Assembly (NCBI GenBank): GCA_009761415.1
Contig: QUOL01000025.1
Location: 124,001-188,000 of the forward strand
Length of the DNA stretch: 64,000 nucleotides
Reading direction: 5' to 3'
Origin: Sarcomyxa edulis
Lineage: Eukaryota; Basidiomycota; Agaricomycetes; Agaricales; Mycenaceae
The notes under the pieces are model-generated. The model was not told the origin of the DNA. It saw only the letters and a program-made list of their open reading frames with translations, and did no database searches. The number at the start of each line of letters is the position of its first letter. The first letter of the stretch is position 1. Below, piece after piece: positions 24,490 through 35,978 of the stretch. The position numbers and the translations under genes are program-made.

Positions 24490-26059
24490 TCACTGTAGAC
24501 TCACATATACAGCTACAACGTTGTCAACATAATGAGGGCTGCTTTTTGGTATTGTCTGTGAAGGAATGGAAATTTCGAAGTCGGTCCGTCGAACAGCGCT
24601 CAGCTCCGTTACACTCGATTGACGGCGAGGGGAGAAGGATCCTACGGCAGGACAGTCGGAAAAATTGATGCTCGAATGCAACTTTGATTGTGCCATTATT
24701 GCTCTATTGTTGTAGAGCACAAGCAGTGTGTTGGAGTACCTGCAGAATACGTTTCTAAGCATCGGGCCATATACTGACGACCGGTGGATCAGGTAGGTTA
24801 CGCACAGTTTGCCAAGGATAACACCGCTGACTTGGTGCATTCCATTATGCACCGTCAGAAAAAATACAAGATCAACGATAGCTGCCAGAGCTACATACGT
24901 GCACATTGTCAGCAATAGGAAATCGAAGCTACAATACACCCACAAACTCACCTGTAACGGATCCTGTCTCGATGGTCAACCTGACGAGACGTGTTATGAC
25001 AGTGTTGGTATGCCCCACTGCAATCACGCGCGATCGTAACAGCTACAGGGTATGAATAACCAAGATGAACAGAGATTCCAGATAGAGGGAACATACGAAG
25101 TAGGTCATTGACACTGCGATCAAGACGTCCGCTGCGGCGCTTCCACCAAGGCGTATCTAGTTCCAAGTATCAACGAGATTATAGAGTAAGTACTTCGAAA
25201 GACAAGTCACCCCGACTACGCGAACAAGACCCTCAGAACGGGATATCTCGAACGGATATGTGTGCAACTGTCACGGAAGTGAATTATAGTCAGGACTGGT
25301 AGGATGATAGTTGCTCGAACTGACATAGTAGGCAGTGGCTAGACCGCCTCCGAATTGCAGTACTGCGAGCTGAGAATGTAGATGGAAGTTATGAGTAAGA
25401 CATCCAAGTTGAGTGACGAGTTCGACGGGAACGAACCGTCGAAATCACGACTGGGAGGATCCACGACTTCCCAATCAAGCGGATCCGCCACGCAAAGTAC
25501 AGCTAAAAACCGATCAGATTGACATCTAGCGTTAGAAAAGATACTTGCACTATACTCACCTGTACCACTACTCCAATGAGACTTCCGAACACCGGAACAT
25601 TCAGCCACGAAGTCCATATCCCATATAGCTTTGCGATATCTCCCCAGCCGTACACGAACCATTGAAACGCGTCGTACGTAGCCGAGCACGTCTGTGCCCA
25701 GTCACAGAGGTACAGCCCGTAGACTGATCATCATCTTAGTGAGATCCAAACACAAACTCACGGGTGAGGGAAGACGAACCTAGGGCTTTATTCACGGGGC
25801 TGTCCTTCGGAAATTGGACATAATAGACATAGACCTGAGCAGTGAGGACACCAAGGAGACCCCAGTTAAATAGAATTCCTATAAACTGTCCAGACGCAAT
25901 GAGTGGGTCTATACAATCGAGGAGGGTCGTATTCGCTCACACGAGGTCCGGTCCTACATCAATAACAACATAAGTAGGTTGTCTGAGAACCCTGATTATC
26001 TGCGATACTCACAGCCATATAATTTCGTCGTGGGTCACGGCGGCAGGAATCGAGGACAT
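24490..26059 (-). CDS. Seven-helix membrane protein (DUF6534-like)
   Basis: Integral membrane protein of a family greatly expanded in Agaricomycetes (DUF6534-like, function unknown). The ATG at 26059 starts MSSIPAAVTHDEIIWL. Small exons then give the hydrophobic segments GILFNWGLLGVLTAQVYVYY, a loop with FPKDSPVNKAL, and FGSLIGVVVQLYFAWRIRLI. Next come VISVCTLAFVQ, LQFGGGLATAYYV, EVWLVGSAAADVLIAVSMTY, then VGHTNTVITRLVRLTIETGSVT and ALAAIVDLVFFLTVHN. The final exon (from about 24740) begins YSNTLLVLYNNRAI and continues as a soluble Ser-rich tail to the stop at 24490. The N-x-R motif after the last helix and the R-L-x-x-x-T-I-x-T-G segment are typical of the family. At least eight short introns interrupt the gene. 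Confidence 0.78.
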
Positions 26060-26421
26060 GAATGGACCCCGGGGCAAGAAAGATACAAAGATCGGAGTTG
26101 AAGACCTACCATTAGCTATATATTATATCGTCCCGAAAGAGAGCTAAGTAGTCAAGAGATCAAATTGCAGGTACAATCTATAACCGAAAAGATGGCTGGC
26201 ACTGCTGGGCAATGTAGGGCCACGAGGTTGTGCGAAGCCATGTGTTTGTTGGGAACAGTATACTACTCTGTTCGCGGTTTTGTCGTCGATGTGTTGAGTC
26301 AGTGTCAGATGTTCTGAGTCACTAAAAGACTCACATACGTTTATAGTCTTAGAATCCAGGGCTGATATTGGTCTTGAGCTCCTGGGTACATACACGGCAA
26401 GTAGCAAACGTTGCTCGTTGT

Positions 26422-27435
26422 CTATTCAAGATCTTGGACAGGGTAGTCGTACTGATCCTATCAATAGAAAACAGGACGTCAGTGGCTCGTGCAACTGGTG
26501 ATAGGATGCAGTGGTGAATACCTGATTGGCCCGGGAAACTAGCCATTTGGATAGATTAATAGATCCGGTTAGCACAAGGTCGCCAAGCACATCAATTGAG
26601 ACGCCTCCTTCACCGATGTCCCCGAAGAACTGATGATCACGAATTGAGCAGCGCCTTAAAGACTCAAAAGAGTTGTCATGTTTCCGAAGAACAAAATGCT
26701 ACAGTTGGCAGATAACCTACACCACGTCATACCTCAGCTTCTCCAGTGGCCCTCAACTGCCGAAGAACCGTCCTGACTTCATCGGTCGCGGTTCCTGAGT
26801 AAATCTTGATATATCCATCCAATCCTGCCTTTGAGAACAGTGCAGAGACAGGATCGTCGAATGAGACCTTGGTCTCGGGATTGGTGATGACGGCCGAAGT
26901 GTCACCCTTGAAGATGTCGGAGGCAGTGAGGTTAATGTCGTGTGCGACACTGACGGACCTGTATGACAAACTTGAATGTGCTGAAGAAATACTTGATAAA
27001 CGATGTTACTGACGAGAGTGTCTTCTTTCCTTCGGTGGATGTGAAGACCATATCGTACGTGCCTTGGAGTAGCTTGGAGCCGACGGTCTCACCGATAGGG
27101 ACGTAGCGGTCTCCGAGATAGTATAACCCTCCTGGGGTACGAATCTCGACATTCAGGGGATCTGCAGTGGATATCGAGTTCAGATACAAGCATCAACAAC
27201 AGAATGGAAGAACTCTACCAGGCAAATCGTTCTTCACATTGATAGAGGCAGACACCGAATCGTTTTCGTCATCCTCAAGTTGGCGGAAGTTGACATTGAT
27301 GTTGATATTTCCGATGGTGATACCATTGGTGGTGGTGGAAGTAGTAGTACTGGTAGTGTTGCCAGTGGTGGTGGCTTCGGTGGATGTACTAGTGTTCCCG
27401 CTGCCTGTATTTCCGCTGCTACCGCTGTTGCCCAT
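26422..27435 (-). CDS. Unknown Thr/Ser-rich protein, five exons
   Basis: Five exons join in phase. Exon 1 (27435 to about 27218) opens with MGNSGSSGNTGSGN and a threonine-rich tract, then ITIGNININVNFRQLEDDEND. Exon 2 contains IRTPGGLYYLGDRYVPIGETVG. Exon 3 contains VAHDINLTASDIFKGD and VSALFSKAGLDGYIKIYSG. Exon 4 (about 26635-26525) reads FFGDIGEGGVSIDVLGDLVL, and exon 5 gives DQYDYPVQDLE before the stop at 26422. There is no signal peptide or membrane helix, and I do not recognise the family. Consistent phases over four introns argue that it is a real gene. The last two exons are my inference from splice signals; a stop right after GEAEV at 26727 is the alternative. Confidence 0.62.
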
Positions 27436-27555
27436 TTGATATGTGGATGGGTGGGTTACAAGTCAATGGATAGTGCTGGTGTGGGTATTTGGAGTACAAC
27501 TGATGAACGGCAGCTGCTTGAATGAAAAATCATTGATGGCCTCGTATAGCTCGAA

Positions 27556-27561
27556 TTTATA
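27556..27561 (-). promoter_or_regulatory. TATA box upstream of the Thr/Ser-rich gene
   Basis: The minus strand reads TATAAA about 125 bases before the ATG at 27435, a normal core-promoter position. Confidence 0.4.
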
Positions 27562-29241
27562 GGGCATCCTATGTTGAAAATCTTAATTTAGAGCGGCGTA
27601 TAGAATGCGCCGTGTATCATGCAAGTTCTTGAATCGAAACATGAAAGGTTAAGTGAAGGCCTGGGACATGAAAACAACCGGATGCAAGATAGCTCCGGGT
27701 TAACGTACCGTGGTTTACTGGAATCTTGATGGTTTATCTAGACGCTAGATGGCCATACTCTGTGATACAACAGTCAGTCGTGACCCAACATAAGCCCTTG
27801 CGCCATCCAATCATATGTAGCACTTGCCTAATCGTTCAAGTTGTGCATCTCCTGACCAAGTATGTCCGCGACGAGCATTGCCCAAGGACTCGACAGCCTC
27901 CAACGTATGTACCTGTCGATGTCAATTGAGTAATCTCGCCGTTGTGAACCGGGGACATCCCTCTGCGCACATGCAGAGACCACGACTCGTACGTGGGATT
28001 CGTTACGAAGAGTCGACGAAAGACAGTGATCGTCTCTCGACATAAGTAGCCTTTGACCCTCTGGGACACTTTTTTGTCTCTCCGTCGACAGCAAAGATGG
28101 AAGACCGGCATAGTAGTGGGGCAAAAGATGTGGTCGATGCTAAAAGTAGAGAATTGACTCAAGGCTAATGATACTAGCTGATGTGTATGCCTTCAATTTG
28201 AAAAGATGCAATGATTGTTGACGACTTGTAGTGCAAAACCTCGACATCGCAGCTTTTGCTCCACAATGCGCCAGTATACCTTTGTAACGGGTCGAGGTCA
28301 GTAGGCTTGATTGTTCCGGATATACATTAGGATTGGGTTCACACCTAGGTTCCGCATATCATCGTCTGGCCTGTCTGTTGACAGGGTTCATGATCAGCGA
28401 TGGCCACTTACGGTCAAACGCGCAAAAGAGCATTGCCAACCTGATGGTGAAATCTGGAGGTTGTCCGGAAAAATGCCCGGAGGTCTCACACAATGTACTA
28501 GCGTAGAGATGTCAGGGGGACATTCCTCCCTGTGGCGAGGAGCTCTTCCCCGGAGCAAGATGAACGATCCAGGGTCCTTATAGGCGTCTGAAGCTTGCGA
28601 CCAAAACAGAACATGTTCCTTCGATGTAGCGATCGGGGTTCAGAGAGTGGATACCACTGATAGGTAAGATGATTGGTCAGATATCGTACGCGTAGAAGCA
28701 CAATCGCTTCATGACCCCGGCGTCCAGACGTCATACCCCAGTGATACAGCGGGAGAACGGTGTCATCATGACATCAGAAAGACACGATAAATAACCACTG
28801 AAAGCGAAAGCAGCGACTTCAGGCCTAGCGGAAGTGAATACTGAGGCACTGACTGGATTCTCGAAATGACAGGATACTGCCGGAAGAACACATTTTCCCT
28901 GAGGGTCCTACGTGGGACATATTAATATAGCCCAGAATCGACGATATATCCGTGGACCAATAGTAAATTGCATGTGTGAGACCGTAGGGCTTGCGGACAA
29001 CGAAATTGACGAGATGTGGCCTGCTGCCAATTACAAGACACTCGCGTGACAAGTAAGTAATCGAGGCCGATGGAAGACATGTCTGGACTCACTCTGTAGC
29101 ATTGCAATGGTGGATTCTAGGTTGGGGCAAAGTTGATTGAGTCGTGCATCCGTCGCAAGATCTATCGAGTAAGACTGTACTTGAGCTCTAAGAGTAAGAA
29201 GAATTGTGTCCAAAAGGATCAGGGTTTCGACCATAATCCGC
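27562..29241. other. Region without a supported gene
   Basis: About 1.7 kb. Minus-strand frames such as 27836-28162, 28498-28734 and 28825-29234 have splice-like signals but no recognisable domain. They may belong to a decayed gene that also includes the repeated segment at 29242-29430. No confident call is possible. Confidence 0.35.
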
Positions 29242-29430
29242 AGACATGATGTTCGAGAGCAGAAATACAGTATGGTGCGTGCTCAGACTGGAACTTGAAT
29301 GCATATGGTGGACCGACCTGAAGGAGGTCAAGCGAAGGTTTTGCAGAACACGTGTACATATTTGTCTATGGCCAGGAACACAAACAAGGTGCACGTGGTG
29401 GCCGCACTGGCCGGTTCGCCACGAACATTG
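29242..29430 (-). repeat. Copy A of a diverged duplicated segment
   Basis: This stretch is similar to 31150-31325. On the plus strand both share the words TGCTCAGACT and TTGTCTATGGCCA in the same order, separated by related sequence, with roughly 60-65 percent identity by eye. On the minus strand both encode (C/L)TLF(V/A)F(L/M)AIDK-like peptides, followed by a candidate splice acceptor and SEHA-YC. It is probably part of a decayed gene present in two copies flanking the Gly-Leu repeat gene. Confidence 0.4.
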
Positions 29431-29977
29431 CCTTCGACTGCATTCCAGATCATTGCATGCATGATGGTAGGCGGAACGATTACCGACCACGCACTTCCAA
29501 CTGGATTTATCTTCTTGTTCAGAGATCTTGCAGCCCTACAAGGATCCTTGTGTTTCCCCCAATTTACACCCATACTTGTGACAATCTCTCGGCCTCTGTA
29601 ATTCTGTCGCTTCATTACTCTGGAATGGTTTTCTCATGGAAGACTGGTGTCACATCGCTACCTGGATTTTGGAATATCATTTCTCCCCCATCTCTGGCCC
29701 ATGACTTGGACGCTGTGCTCTGTCGGGGTCAAATTCAACCCATCCCGGATTTCCATTGCGAGTGAAGCCCGGGTCACTGCTTGCTTCTACTTCCATATTT
29801 TCCGATCTTGTCCGTCGGACCTTCCGACGGACCTGTCCAAAAACGGCAAAGAAGGATGACGATTTCGTTCTGGACGTGCTAGAAAAGCAGAGGAGTAGTA
29901 TCAAGTTATACCAGCACTACTTCGCCACACACTTAGTGTTTACGAGCCTTACTTTCTACTCTTCGACTGCTTGCAAG

Positions 29978-30844
29978 ATGTTGTTCTCTCGCATTGCTGC
30001 CCCCATCGTTCTCCTCCTCTCTTTTGGCGCCACTGCCTTTGCTAGGCCACTCGCCGATGGTGCTGTCGCGAAACGTGCCACTGAAGCCCAAGTCGAGGCC
30101 GTCCTCACCGACTTGAAGGCGACCACGGACAAAATTGTTCCTGAAATTAGTAAGGCCCTCATTATGTTGTGCACCATGTAGGTCCATCCTCTGATAGACT
30201 TCCACAGCCGCTCTTACCTCCAGTGGAACAGCCACTGATGCTACCATCGTTCCTCTCTTGAACGAGTTAAACAGTGCCTTCGACAATGCTACTACTACTT
30301 TGAACGCTCTATCTGGAAGCGAGGTTCTGACCCTCAAGAGGCAGCTCGACGGTGTTTCCTCTCTTCTTTCGGATATCCTTGACGTCAGTCATTCATCTTG
30401 TCCCGCAATCCGGCATTATGGCTTATTGTTCTTATGTGCATAGTCGGTTACCTCGGTTCTTAACGGGGTCACTGGAGCCACTGGTCTTACCAGTTCCTCT
30501 ACCGACCTCTTGGGAAATCTTTTGCCAACGGTCACTGGTCTACTCAATGTTGTGGTTGCCATTCTCCCTGGTGTTCTCGAGATTGTCACAGGCTTGTGAG
30601 CCTTCTTCTTTCTCTTGCGGGATCACTCGTAACCTAACTCGTTTTTTGATACTGCAGGCTTAACAGCCTTCTCGGTGGTATTCTCGGTGGTAGCGGTGGT
30701 CTTCTTGGCGGAAGTGGTAGTGGCGGCCTTCTTGGTGGCCTTCTTGGTAGCGGCGGTCTTCTTGGTGGTCTTCTCGGTAGCGGCGGTCTTCTTGGGGGTC
30801 TTCTTGGTGGCAGCGGCAGTGGTGGTCTTCTCGGGGGTCTTTGA
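29978..30844 (+). CDS. Secreted protein with Gly-Leu repeat tail (HsbA-like)
   Basis: Four exons (29978-30149, 30208-30383, 30444-30595, 30658-30844) join in phase to give 228 residues. The protein begins with a signal peptide (MLFSRIAAPIVLLLSFGATAFA). A helical domain follows (VLTDLKATTDKIVPEITALT, then LNELNSAFDNATTTLNAL) that resembles hydrophobic-surface-binding protein A of fungi. After a hydrophobic linker (VVVAILPGVLEIVTGLL) the last exon encodes a low-complexity tail of GGLLGG and GSGGLLGG units. The design suggests a secreted amphipathic surface or wall protein. The HsbA assignment rests on pattern, not on a diagnostic motif. Proline/arginine-rich frames on the opposite strand here are shadows of the repeat. 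Confidence 0.68.
30658..30841 (+). repeat. Coding Gly-Leu minisatellite
   Basis: The last exon of the secreted-protein gene consists of imperfect tandem units coding for GGLLGG, GSGG and GGLLGS. At DNA level the core is CTTCTTGG(T/C)GG. Such arrays readily change copy number, so the tail length probably varies between strains. Confidence 0.6.
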
Positions 30845-31149
30845 GTCAAGCAAACTGCTATGACTGCAGTATTGTGCCCTTCACTCTCAGCAGCTCAGAT
30901 TTCTTACTTCGTTTACTTTTCTCTTTGGCATTTACCACTTTCTTTTCGTCTTCCGAGCGATTCAACCGTTGGTCTCGACTAGCCTTCATTCTACGCAGCT
31001 TTTGGTTTTTCGACGGTCGCAATCCAGATTTTTGAACTAAGCCCTGAAATGGTCAATCTATGCACACATCGGAAGATAATCGGAGCTGTCCCTCTTGCAC
31101 AGTCGGTCATTCAAGCTCGGTAGACGATAGTCAAAACGTTTCGTGTCAA

Positions 31150-31325
31150 AAAGCTTCGAATTGTTTACCATAATTCGCAATGCACAGTACGCTGCATGCT
31201 CAGACTCGAAAGGTGGACTAACGTGAACTAAATCGCAGGAATTCGCAAGGAATTCGAGACAAAGTGCCATAGTTGTTTGTCTATGGCCATGAAAGCAAAC
31301 AACGTGAGCGTGCCGGTTCACGATA
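31150..31325 (-). repeat. Copy B of a diverged duplicated segment
   Basis: This segment matches 29242-29430 in order and orientation. The minus strand encodes TLFAFMAIDK in one frame and HVSPPFESEHAAYCALRIM in another, which suggests an intron between them. The coding frame is interrupted by stops, so it looks decayed. It lies just past the stop of the methyltransferase gene. Confidence 0.4.
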
Positions 31326-31376
31326 CAATTGATAGAAAACATACCCTATCTATGTTCTGATCGAAACACAGCGAGA

Positions 31377-32813
31377 TCATACCTTCCGAGCCCATGCATA
31401 TACAAAAAATGTTTGATTCTCGAGAGAATCATCGTTGAGCTCTTTGATAACGTCCTGTCGGAGGGTCTCGAAAGCGTCGGACGTGACGAGCTCGTTCTCG
31501 AGCAACACGGGTTTAAATCCATCAATGACCCCGATCTGAACCTCGGCCATCATTCGACCAATCTCTGCTTCTAAGGCGCCTGGTAAAGAAGAAATGTAAG
31601 TAGCCTAACAGCGAGGCAAATGAGAAATCAATGTGTATACCTTTTGGCCAGCCCCCGATAGCTAAATTGAAGCTTTTCGAACCCACGCCAGTAAACAGTG
31701 CGTTCCCTTCGCTGTCCGAAGCCTCTTTCAACATATCAGCAATCGATGGGGCAAGTGACCACGACTTCGCTGCCGCCTTTTCAGCAGGTTCGTCTTCCTG
31801 AGGAGCTGGTATGTGAGGAGAGAGGCACATCAAACGTTCCATCTCTACCAAGGCGGGGCGAGGTTTCGCAGTTCCTGAAAAAGACTCTCCAGGTTCCACG
31901 AAGGTGACATAGCCATCTGTTGTTATTGATACCGTGTCAGAAGCACGGTGATACATAATGCGGTCGGTTCACACCTTTGCGTAAGACTCGTGATATCTCT
32001 TGTAAGATAGATTTCCTATCAGGAATCTGTCGCATCGTATTGAAGGATCAAGACGAAAATTTCCGGTTGGTTGGAGAGACTCACGGATGGGACCGTCCGC
32101 ATCTGTACAATGTCGAAGGATGACGCCGCAAATGGCAACGGCACTTCTAAATCCTAGGTTCAGTGAATAGTCTCAAAGTCAGTCTGGAAAATGCTCACGA
32201 ATGTCGGCGATCATGAATCGACAATTGCTGGGGCACGGCTCAGAACTATATTGCCTGTCATCAGGCCAATTATGCATGGAAAATATTTGGAGACAGACAG
32301 CTTAGGCAACGCGATATCCACACCAACAAGATTCGCGTTTGGAAACTCGTTTGCCATCTATTCAAATATAGTGAAGCATATTATCAACGTGACGGTGATA
32401 GGGCATACCTCAATTATCCATTGACCAGTTCCGCAGCATATATCCAGGATATCCTTGGGGCCCTCGCCTGACTACAATGAGTTTCTTAGAGTACCCAGAG
32501 ATGAGGCAGGAACTTACTGTAATCGTCAAGGGGAACTAGACAATTGGTACCTGCGGTGGGGATCAGAAGTGTCCATATTTGCTCATGTAGAGTGGACGCA
32601 CCGGACGCCAACTTCATCGCTTGATTTTGCAAATTGAGACGCTCGTATTCTTTTGAGTCGTGACTGATGGTTTGAGGACAAGAACAAAAAGAATCGGTGA
32701 CGAAGTGCCAGCGAGAAGATATCGAAAAGGACTTACGGGAGAGCATAGTTACTTGCACGGCTAGAGAATTCTCGTCCGTGAGATATACGAGTCTCTCCAC
32801 TATTTATCGACAT
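31377..32813 (-). CDS. SAM-dependent methyltransferase
   Basis: Class I S-adenosylmethionine methyltransferase. The first exon (ATG at 32813) encodes MSINSGETRISHGREFSSRA. The next contains HDSKEYERLNLQNQAMKLAS and TLLIPTAG, joined to GEGPKDILDICCGTGQWIIE, the glycine-rich SAM-binding motif I (DICCGTG). It is followed by MANEFPNANLVGVDIALP, with the acidic end of strand 2 that binds the ribose. A later exon has GYVTFVEPGESFSG, the post-motif strand of the fold. The last exon ends FFVYAWARKV. The layout resembles fungal TAM-domain methyltransferases of secondary metabolism or unknown function. Exons between 31.96 and 32.24 kb could not be joined with certainty. The substrate is unknown. Confidence 0.78.
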
Positions 32814-34134
32814 GGTTGAGAGACTATTCAGTGGAGCTGTCTGAGAGGCCTAGATGCAGATGTGGTTTGAGAATCTTGACTGTCGAGGTATATATACTTT
32901 ACTAGAGACCAACATGCTCAAGCCACGTACCTGGGGTCCTTAAGCCGTCCCGAGCAGCAGTCCTAAGCTCATGACTGCTGTCAGACAAACGCCTCGGATT
33001 GGCCTCGGATGACTATTCGTACCGCGGTGTGACAAACGATTTGCAAACGATCGCGACAGCCTGGAATTCATGGTACCGGCTGTTAGATAACGATGACTAG
33101 TACTTTTGGCCGTCTCCTCGGTAGACTGACCCTTCATAAGCTTTGAATCGCGGTTTCCAAGTAGCAGTTTTTGAGCAAAAAGCATGCGGCATCATCCATA
33201 TGGCCGCAGCAGATAAGTTGGTTTATTTTCTTTAATTTACATCGAATATATTGTAAGTGGTAAAACGCTTGTAAAACACGGCAAGCGCCGAACACCCGCC
33301 TCGACCCAAATTAGGCAGTAAGCGCCCAAGATTAAGCTCCCTTAGCCTAAACCCCGCATTATGCGCGGCGACCACTGCGTTCGTTTTTCTTCCTTTGAGT
33401 AGCTATCCTGATTTCTCTTGCGTCAACTCGGTACTCGGTACTCCTAAGCTATTGTTGAATGCTCCTTGACTCACCTTCCAGCGGTGAACTGCAGGTTTGA
33501 GTCCCCAACAATGCATTAATCTTTACGAGTTTCTTATAGCTGACCATTGTCCGCCAGTGCCGAGTAAAGTGTCGACAAGTCAGTTTTAGGCTCAACATCC
33601 TTGTGCACGGTACATTGCCATGCAAATATCCCACCATGCTCCTCAGTTCTATAGTCTGGCGATATCATACTCTACCCCTTCTAGGTGTGTCCATTTGCCT
33701 CACACCAAAGTCGCCTGTGGCGTACTTCCAATTTCCGTGTGTTGCCAGTCACTAATTCTTATTTGTTTTCGCCCGCTTCTGAAGTTGTTGTCGTCAACGT
33801 CCTCGAACGTCCTTGGTTATATTGTAGTCGTCACGTCCCTCTTACCAACAAATACTCCGTCGCTGTGTATGCTGCGGATGTAGCGTCGGCGTCCAATCGC
33901 TCTGGTGAGATCTTGCACCCCTCATGCTTTGAGCAGCTTGGGCGGTGACTATACTGGCCATCTCCCTCCAGCATCGAGGATTCCGAGTCTGAAAATTACA
34001 CATGGGCTCTACTTCACAGTGCGTCCGTACGGCCTACATCTACCAAGTGTCGACTCAATTCCCATTCTATTCAGCATTCTCCCATTCCCAGCGCTTCATT
34101 TCCCGTACACCGCCTACCACTCGATCATTGTGTA
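32814..34134. other. Intergenic region without a supported gene
   Basis: About 1.3 kb. Short open frames on both strands show no domain and no consistent splicing. Around 33,250-33,400 the sequence is a mix of AT-rich and CG-rich words unlike coding DNA. The left end is the promoter side of the methyltransferase gene; no TATA element is obvious. Confidence 0.4.
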
Positions 34135-34612
34135 ATGTTGTCGCTTTGTCTACAGCCCTCCAGAAAATTCCCGTGTACTTGCGTGCCTCATCTGTGCCCA
34201 AACAACTTTCCCCTTACGTCTGGGAGAAGAACTTCTGCCCACCGCATTCGTAATCGAAGGCTTCGCGGTCGCGTTCTGTCGCGCTTCAATCATAGGTGTG
34301 CCGAGAACGTGCTTCAGAAGGCGTTTCTACGCGTGTGGTCCGCTTTGTTTTCCTCGATTCCAAAGCTGGTCACACAGATCAATTTGGCCGCGATCAATCG
34401 ATCCGAAGATATTCGAGCAGAGAACTCGGACGTTGCTGAAGCGGCGATGGGAAGGACCTGAATCGCCCGAAGAGGGACATTGTATACTACCAAGGTCGTT
34501 ATCGATCATCGATACGTCGTATGTCCCCGACGGCCGATTTTGGGAATGTACCGGATCAGATGGAGCAGGTGGAGGGGATCCGTACGGAGAAGGATCTTGC
34601 GTTCCTCGGGTG
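34135..34612 (+). pseudogene. Frameshifted coding relic of unknown family
   Basis: The frame from 34135 to 34461 reads like protein, for example VLQKAFLRVWSALFSSIPKL and VTQINLAAINRSEDIRAENS, and stops at AAMGRT. Directly after, in another frame, coding-like sequence continues with DLNRPKRDIVYYQGRYRSS and GNVPDQMEQVEGIRTEKDLA up to a GTGAGT at 34611. A single-base shift near 34455 would join the two. Either an unrecognised intron or a frameshift mutation explains this. I do not recognise the protein. Confidence 0.3.
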
Positions 34613-35978
34613 AGTTTCCACCTTCCTAATCTCCATCCCCAGTCATCCTATATGTGTAAATATATTGAACTGTGATAGGATAGACCACTAAATTTTCCTC
34701 TTCATTCCTTAGTCTCTTTGTCATTGCTGAGCGTATAGTTCTCGGGCTCTGATGAGAGCTCTATGTGGGCAGATATTCCCATATTGATTCTCCGGCATTT
34801 TGAGTAGAATACTGTCAACTAAATCAATGCTCGACTCAAAGCCATCGCAGTCCATTCAGTGCTTAGTGATATTTTTTAGCTCGGGTAATGGACTTGATCA
34901 TCTTGTAAGATATATAATCCGTGATATGAGAAATCTTGTGCCTACGCAAATTGCAGACATAAGCCTGAACCTCGAGCCCGAAGCAGGGCAGCACCTAGAA
35001 GTTATGGCGAACTAAATTTGGCGGTAAAATGAGAGCGCACGGACATGTAAATCAAGCTGTTTTACGGTAAAATACTGCGCGCTAAGTCATTAGCCGCGTA
35101 GTTTCAGCTTATTACCCGCTTAGCGGTAAATCGAATGCAAAATAGGCTCTGAACATCACCAAAATTCACTGATTCTATTCAGATTTTTGGTGAGTTACTC
35201 TCTAGAAGTACACATTCATTCTACATTGCCAAGATATCTCTCTCTGTGTGTTGACAGTGTGCCGCAACCCAGGCTTTGAGAACGACGCGTCGAGTGGCAG
35301 GACTTTGCCGAGACGCGTCTGGTGTTGATCGTGACCTCTTCCAACATTTTTCTCCGGTAGTCTTTGAACAGTCTCTCTGGTTTCATCTCTCTGGTACGGC
35401 TCTGAAATACCCAGTGCAAACTAGTCTATCACACCTCCAAGTCACCATGTATGTCGCTTGAATCTTCACTTCGACTCCAGCATTGCTCCAGTGCATCCCT
35501 GCTGATGGCAGCCACAACTTCTGCCAGTGTCTTCGGCCTGCGCTCCTCTTCAGGACTCATTCCTGGGACCAAGGAGAAGATCAGGCTGCTCGATAAGTGG
35601 CAGAATTCGTTCGTCTATCATGTGGAGTAGTCAAATCATCGGTCTTCAAGTTGATTCTTTTCACTTCCAGTTCCAGCCCCCCGCCGGTCCCTGTTCTTTG
35701 CTTTGGCCTGGTCTGTGCTCCATCAATAGGCTGCTGCAAGCCTGCAATCAGCAGTGTATTATCTCTTATTCAGTGGGAAGCCAACCCGAGATGCTCGATT
35801 GTAAGTCACCTAGGCCGGTCCATAGTTGAGCTCGGAGTCCGACTCACCCCTTTCAGTTGATCTACAGTCGGGCCTACAGCCAGGCTCACACATCCAACCG
35901 CCGCAGAATAGGGGTTCCAAATCTTTTGCTTCTTTCCTTCTCTCTCTCACTGTCAACACAATACATACCATCTTCGCT
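34613..35978. other. Region upstream of the nuclease gene
   Basis: About 1.4 kb with no supported gene. A CG-rich island at about 35,015-35,140 contains repeated GGTAAA words, some of them inverted. An open stretch at 35,276-35,461 has the peptide LWFHLSGTALKYPVQTS but no context. This region must hold the promoter of the nuclease gene and, if the locus is mobile, probably the left end of the element. Confidence 0.35.

Noticed and set aside
30634..30849. Minus-strand proline/arginine-rich and Lys/Thr-rich frames
   Set aside because: They are antisense shadows of the Gly-Leu repeat exon; their regularity comes from the repeat, not from coding selection.
33480..33515. GGTTTGAGTCC resembling a tRNA T-loop
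   Set aside because: No matching acceptor stem, anticodon arm or D-arm could be folded around it.
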